This document shows positions 60,135 to 64,000 of a stretch of 64,000 bases of DNA, piece by piece; the first letter of the stretch is position 1, and every line of letters starts with the position of its first letter. Location: assembly GCF_049446155.1 (NCBI RefSeq), contig NZ_JBMSEE010000002.1:558001-622000 (forward strand), given 5' to 3'. The notes beneath the pieces are model-generated. The model was not told where the DNA came from, did not search any database, and saw only the letters and a list, made by a program, of their open reading frames with translations. This DNA is from Rivibacter sp049446155. Its GTDB lineage: Bacteria; Pseudomonadota; Gammaproteobacteria; Burkholderiales; Burkholderiaceae_C. A program made the position numbers and the translations under genes.

Positions 60135-63100
60135 TCAGTTCCACCTGAACAGCCAGATCAGGTCCAGCGCCGGATCGTCGCCGCTTTGTGCGCGCAGCGT
60201 GAAGCGCTGCGCGATGCGGTAGGTGATCTGCCAGTTGCCGGTGGTCGCGTTCAGGCCGCGCTCGTAGCCCACGTAGACGCGGTCGCTGATCTGCTTGCCG
60301 ACGGTGACCACGGTCTCACGCACCGTGCCGTCCTCGTTCTGGCGCACCGACAGCTCGTCGAGCTGCAGCAGCTTGGCGACGTTGAACGCCTCGCTGTCGC
60401 CGTTGCCCTCGCCGGCCAGCAGCGCCCACGCGGCGCGCTGCATGATCAGCGACTGGCCGCCGCCCAGGCTGTCGTAGGAGCGGCCGGTGACCAACAGCGC
60501 GAGCTTCTCGGTGGCGGGCAGTTCGGGGTCGGAGAACAGGCGCACGCGCGGCGCATTGGCGCTGCCGCCGACGCGCACGCCGACGCGCGTGTCGAGGTTG
60601 GGGCGGATCGCCTCGATGTCGAGCCGCGGGTTGGCGATGTCGCCGACGAAGGTGATGACGCCGCGCTCGATCTCCAGCTTCTGGCCGTAGGCCTCGTAGG
60701 TGCCGCGTTCGGTGCGGATCTCGCCGTTGGCGGCGAGCCGGCCGCGCGGCGTGGTCAGGCGCAGCTCGCCTTCGAGCCGCGTGTCGATGCCGCGCCCGCG
60801 CAGGCGGAAGCGCTGCCCGAGGTTGGCCACCACGTCGAGCGTGATCGGGCGCGCGCTGCGGCGCGCGGCCGCGGCCGCCTGCGCATCCTCCACGTCGCCG
60901 GCGCGGCGCACGACCACGTCGTCGCCGAGGCTGGGCGCGTCGGCGCGACTGATGTCGACCAGGCCTTCGTCGGCCTGCAGCCGACCGCGAACGTCGATCG
61001 CCTGCGCCTCGAGGCGGATCGCGAGCTCGCCGCTGACGACCGCGCGGCGGTCGACGCGGCCCAGCACCGTCGCGCGTTCGGCCGCGAGCTGCAGCCGTGC
61101 CACCGGCTGTGCGCCCAGTCGCGCATCGCCGCTGGCGCGCAGCGTCCCGTTGCCGGCCTTGAACGCGAGCGTTTCGAGCCGCGCCGTCTCGCCGTCGAAG
61201 CGCAGCTCGAGGCGGCCTTCGTCCAGCGCGACGCCCTCGAGCGTGTTGCGCAGCGCCAGCGAGTCGCCGCGCACGACGCCGGTCCAGCTCGGCGCCGCGA
61301 CCGTGCCACCGATGTGCAGCGCCGCGTCGGCCCGGCCGCCGAGCCGCCAGCCGGCCGGTACCCAGGCACCCCAGCCGGCCAGGTTTTCGACGCGTGCGCC
61401 GAAGCTGCCGTCGAGCGGCGCGTCGGGGCCGGGGAACAGTGCGCGCGGGTCGGCCTGGATGCGCAGGTCGCCGCCGACGTGGCCGAGGTTGGCGCCGGAC
61501 AGCCGCTGCTCGACGTGCCAGCGCCCGCCATCGGCCACGACCGCCAGGCGTGCCTCGCTGAGGCCGAGCGCGGTCTCGACGCCGAACTCGCTGATCGTCA
61601 GGTCGCCGTCCAGGCGCGCGATCTCGGCGCGCACGCTGACCTCGGGCCGCGAACGCAGCTCGAAGCGCGCGGCAGCGCGCAGGTCGCCCTGCCAGCCGAA
61701 GTCGGGCTGCAGGCGCTGCAGCAGCGCGGCCAGCGCGAACGGTTCGATCTCCCCTGCGAGGTCGAGGCGCGGCGGCTGGCCCTCGGCCTGTTCCCAGCGC
61801 GCCTCGCGCCAGCGCAGCGTCGCGCCGAGCAGTGCCAGTGCGCCGGGCGCGAGCGTGGCGCGTGCGCTTCCGGGCTGGCGCTCCAGCGCCATTTCGAGGT
61901 CGCGCGCCAGCAGCAGGGGCGGCGGCGCGCCGCGACCGGCGGGGGGCAGCGGCGGCAGCGCGGCGATCGCTTCGCCGGCGTCGGCGGGGAGCGTCGTGTC
62001 GACCAGCGCCTGCGCCGTGACCGCGTCGACCGCCTGCAGCGACAGCCGCGGCAGGCGCAGCCGCCAGCGCTGTCCCTCGCCCTCGCCGAGCCACTGGCCG
62101 GCCAGTGTCGCGTCGAGCAGCAGCGGCGCGCCCGGCGCGCGCGCCTCGGCGCCGGCCTGGGGCTGCGGCTGGCGCAGCACCGCGCGCACGCCGCCGTGAT
62201 GGTCGGCGAGCCGGCCTTGCAGCTGCGCGGCGGCGGCGCTGATGACCAGGCTCGGCAGCTCGATGCGTTCGGCACGCCAGTCGAGTTGCAGCGCGGTGTC
62301 CTGCCATGCGCCGGCCGCGCTGCCGGCGGCGCCGGGCAGCGTGAGGTTCCAGCGCCCGCGCGAGCGGGCCACGCGCAGCGTGCCGACGCGCAGGCCCTCC
62401 AGCTCGGCGTTGCCGCGGCTTTGCACCGCCGACGGCGTCGCGGCCGGCAGGCCGAGCCAGGGGGCGAGGCCGCCGCTCGCTTCGAGGCCGAGCTGCGCGC
62501 GGCCGGCCAGCGGTCCGAGCGCGAGCGCCTCGCCCAGCGGCGCCAGGCGCTCGAGCTGCGGGGCATCGACGCGCAGCGAGAGGCGGTCGGCGCCGCGGCC
62601 CGCGACATGCAGCTCGGCGTCGGCCGACTGATCGGCCGCGCGCAGCGCCAACCGGCCATCGAGCACGCCACGGCCGTCGGCGCGCCAGCCGCTTTGGCCG
62701 GCGATCGGCAGGCCGGCGAAGCGGCTGCCTTCGGCGATGCGCGCGTTCAGCTCGCCGTCGAGCACCGCCAGCAGCGACGCGCCCTTGCGCTCGATGGGCA
62801 CGCGCGCCTGGAGCTGGGCGTCGCCGTCGATGCGGTTGCCGGCGCGGCGCCAGGCGGCGCCCGGGTCGCCCGGCAGCCACAGCGCCGGGTCGAAGGCCTT
62901 CCACTGCAGCTGCGCGTCGCCGCGCCAGCTCGCGCCGTCGCGGCGCGCCTGTCCGCGCCCGTCGAGCACCGCGTCGCCGGCGTTCGCTTCGAGCGCCGAG
63001 ACGAGCAGGCGTTGCGGCGTCAGCTCGGCCCGGGCGCGCAGCCGCACCTTGGCCTCGCGCAGCGCCGGCGGCGCGCGACGCTGCGCATCGGCCACGAGAC

Positions 63101-64000
63101 CGCCGGTCAGGCGCGCGTCGAGATCGACCCGGCCGAACGGCGCGTCGCGTGCGGGGTCCTGGTGCTTGATCGTCAACGGTCCGGCCAGGCGCAACGGCGG
63201 CGCGCGCGCATCGAGCGCCGGCAAGACCACGTCGGCCAGCTCGACCACGAGTTCGCCGAGCGGCACGCGGGTCGCGCCGTCGAGGCTGCCGCGCAGCTCG
63301 ATGCGCCCGGCGGCCGTGCCGCGCTCTCCGGCCAGCTGCAGCCGCGCGCGCTCGACGCTCCAACGCGTGCCGCGGCCGCTGGCCTGCAGGTTCAGCTCGC
63401 GCAGCGGCAGCCGTTGCAGGTCCCAGCGCCCGGGCGCGTCGTTGCGCAGCTGTGCCGACAGCGCGAGCGGCCGGGTCGCGTCGAGCTGCAGCGTGAGGTG
63501 GCCGTCCAGCGCCGTGGTCGGTGCCGCGGCGTCGAGCAGCGCGGCCAGCGGCGCGAGGTCCAGCCGCGCGAAGCGCGCCTCGAGCTGCGAGACGGGCAAG
63601 GGCTCGAACGGCGTCACGCGCGCCTGCGCGTCGACCTGCTGGCCTTGCAGCGTCAGCGAGGCCTGCGCGTCGATGCGCGCCAGCGTGCCGCCCGCACGCA
63701 GGCTGGCCTGCGCGCCGCGCGCCCACGGCGGCACGACGGCACCGGACGCCTGAGCCGGCTCGCCGCGCGCGTCGAGCGTGAGCGAAAGGGGCATCGGCGC
63801 GTCGGCGCCCACCGTGGCCCGGCCTTGCAGCGCCAGACCGCGCCAGCGCAGCGAGAGGCCGTCGATGCGATGCACCGCGCCGGCCTCGAGGCGCGCGGCC
63901 AAGTCTTCGACCGGCGCGGGCTGGCCGGCGATCGACAGGCGCTGCACGTGCAGCGCGTCGATGCGCGCGGTGATCGGCACATGCAGTGCGGTCGGCGGCG
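60135..64000 (-). CDS. tamB: Translocation and assembly module protein TamB (C-terminal part)
   Basis: The frame stays open to the window edge, so the N-terminus and its membrane anchor are missing; about 1288 codons are visible. It is a repetitive beta-rich, Arg/Leu/Ala-rich protein of the AsmA/VPS13-like bridge class. The C-terminal DUF490 domain is clear: ANGEIRTERGTYEAYGQKLEIERGVITFVG, NPRLDIEAIRPN, VRLFSDPELPATEKLALLVTG and the terminal strand LRAQSGDDPALDLIWLFRWN. TamB works with the outer-membrane protein TamA in membrane-protein assembly and lipid transport. tamA is expected upstream on the minus strand, outside the window. Confidence 0.92.
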   Translation of the reverse strand, partial: PPTALHVPITARIDALHVQRLSIAGQPAPVEDLAARLEAGAVHRIDGLSLRWRGLALQGRATVGADAPMPLSLTLDARGEPAQASGAVVPPWARGAQASLRAGGTLARIDAQASLTLQGQQVDAQARVTPFEPLPVSQLEARFARLDLAPLAALLDAAAPTTALDGHLTLQLDATRPLALSAQLRNDAPGRWDLQRLPLRELNLQASGRGTRWSVERARLQLAGERGTAAGRIELRGSLDGATRVPLGELVVELADVVLPALDARAPPLRLAGPLTIKHQDPARDAPFGRVDLDARLTGGLVADAQRRAPPALREAKVRLRARAELTPQRLLVSALEANAGDAVLDGRGQARRDGASWRGDAQLQWKAFDPALWLPGDPGAAWRRAGNRIDGDAQLQARVPIERKGASLLAVLDGELNARIAEGSRFAGLPIAGQSGWRADGRGVLDGRLALRAADQSADAELHVAGRGADRLSLRVDAPQLERLAPLGEALALGPLAGRAQLGLEASGGLAPWLGLPAATPSAVQSRGNAELEGLRVGTLRVARSRGRWNLTLPGAAGSAAGAWQDTALQLDWRAERIELPSLVISAAAAQLQGRLADHHGGVRAVLRQPQPQAGAEARAPGAPLLLDATLAGQWLGEGEGQRWRLRLPRLSLQAVDAVTAQALVDTTLPADAGEAIAALPPLPPAGRGAPPPLLLARDLEMALERQPGSARATLAPGALALLGATLRWREARWEQAEGQPPRLDLAGEIEPFALAALLQRLQPDFGWQGDLRAAARFELRSRPEVSVRAEIARLDGDLTISEFGVETALGLSEARLAVVADGGRWHVEQRLSGANLGHVGGDLRIQADPRALFPGPDAPLDGSFGARVENLAGWGAWVPAGWRLGGRADAALHIGGTVAAPSWTGVVRGDSLALRNTLEGVALDEGRLELRFDGETARLETLAFKAGNGTLRASGDARLGAQPVARLQLAAERATVLGRVDRRAVVSGELAIRLEAQAIDVRGRLQADEGLVDISRADAPSLGDDVVVRRAGDVEDAQAAAAARRSARPITLDVVANLGQRFRLRGRGIDTRLEGELRLTTPRGRLAANGEIRTERGTYEAYGQKLEIERGVITFVGDIANPRLDIEAIRPNLDTRVGVRVGGSANAPRVRLFSDPELPATEKLALLVTGRSYDSLGGGQSLIMQRAAWALLAGEGNGDSEAFNVAKLLQLDELSVRQNEDGTVRETVVTVGKQISDRVYVGYERGLNATTGNWQITYRIAQRFTLRAQSGDDPALDLIWLFRWN

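Noticed and set aside
60316..63726. 1136-codon minus-strand frame overlapping tamB in another register
   Set aside because: Arg/Ala-rich out-of-frame shadow; the tamB frame carries the DUF490 signature through its C-terminus.

Overview
The window is a GC-rich (roughly two thirds or more G+C), densely packed chromosomal segment. It looks like Betaproteobacteria, order Burkholderiales, probably the Rubrivivax/Methylibium/Leptothrix neighbourhood (Sphaerotilaceae-like). The signs are the gene orders lptM-lysA / cyaY / mrcA / pilMNOPQ-aroK-aroB-dgt and gltBD-mlaFEDACB, a Burkholderiales-type trimeric porin, and a PHA-granule protein. The genus is an inference; no rRNA or other marker is present. 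Genes mostly overlap by ATGA/GTGA/TGATG junctions. I see no CRISPR array, prophage, intact insertion sequence or replication origin. The only mobile-element trace is a degenerate RAYT-like gene with an AT-rich repeat element before gltB.

Region by region. 1-3840: 3' part of a peptide ABC transporter operon (dppB fragment, dppC, a small lipoprotein gene, dppD, dppF). 3848-8081: lysA and lptM (minus), cyaY (plus), mrcA/PBP1A (minus). 8303-18257: type IV pilus assembly genes pilMNOPQ, a large Ig-repeat lipoprotein, then aroK, aroB and a dGTPase gene. 18449-20333: an outer-membrane porin with promoter and strong terminator, then a RAYT-like gene that lost its HUH histidines. 20462-26703: glutamate synthase gltB and gltD. 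26822-30857: the complete mlaF-E-D-A-C-B phospholipid transport operon. 30964-34165: transaldolase, phosphoglucose isomerase, HAD hydrolase. 34173-37723 (minus): M20 amidohydrolase and two tandem branched-chain-type binding proteins. 37925-42001: molybdopterin oxidoreductase, amtB behind a convincing sigma-54 promoter, and an unknown gene. 42040-46429: lipoprotein aminopeptidase, PHA-system protein, acyl-CoA-binding protein, WS/DGAT acyltransferase, AsmA/DUF748-like protein. 46477-48775: DUF429 protein and a GH64 beta-1,3-glucanase-like lipoprotein. 49285-52774: Lhr-type DEXH helicase, DUF1232 protein and secreted nuclease in one overlapping operon. 52783-57034 (minus): arginase, LOG-family protein, MoeB/ThiF, S41 protease. 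57206-60010: divergent iron-type ABC ATPase and fused permease sharing a Fur-box-like site, without a binding protein. 60022-60096: tRNA-Arg(CCT). 60135-64000: C-terminal part of tamB.

Much of the window serves the cell envelope: peptidoglycan synthesis (mrcA), LPS-translocon maturation (lptM), outer-membrane lipid asymmetry (mla), pili, porin, TamB and several lipoproteins. A second theme is nitrogen: gltBD, amtB under sigma-54, arginase, and peptide and amino-acid uptake. The least explained items are the inactivated RAYT-like protein with its repeat, the overlapping hairpins abutting mlaF, the Ig lipoprotein in the pil cluster, the lipoprotein inside dpp, and the helicase-membrane protein-nuclease operon.
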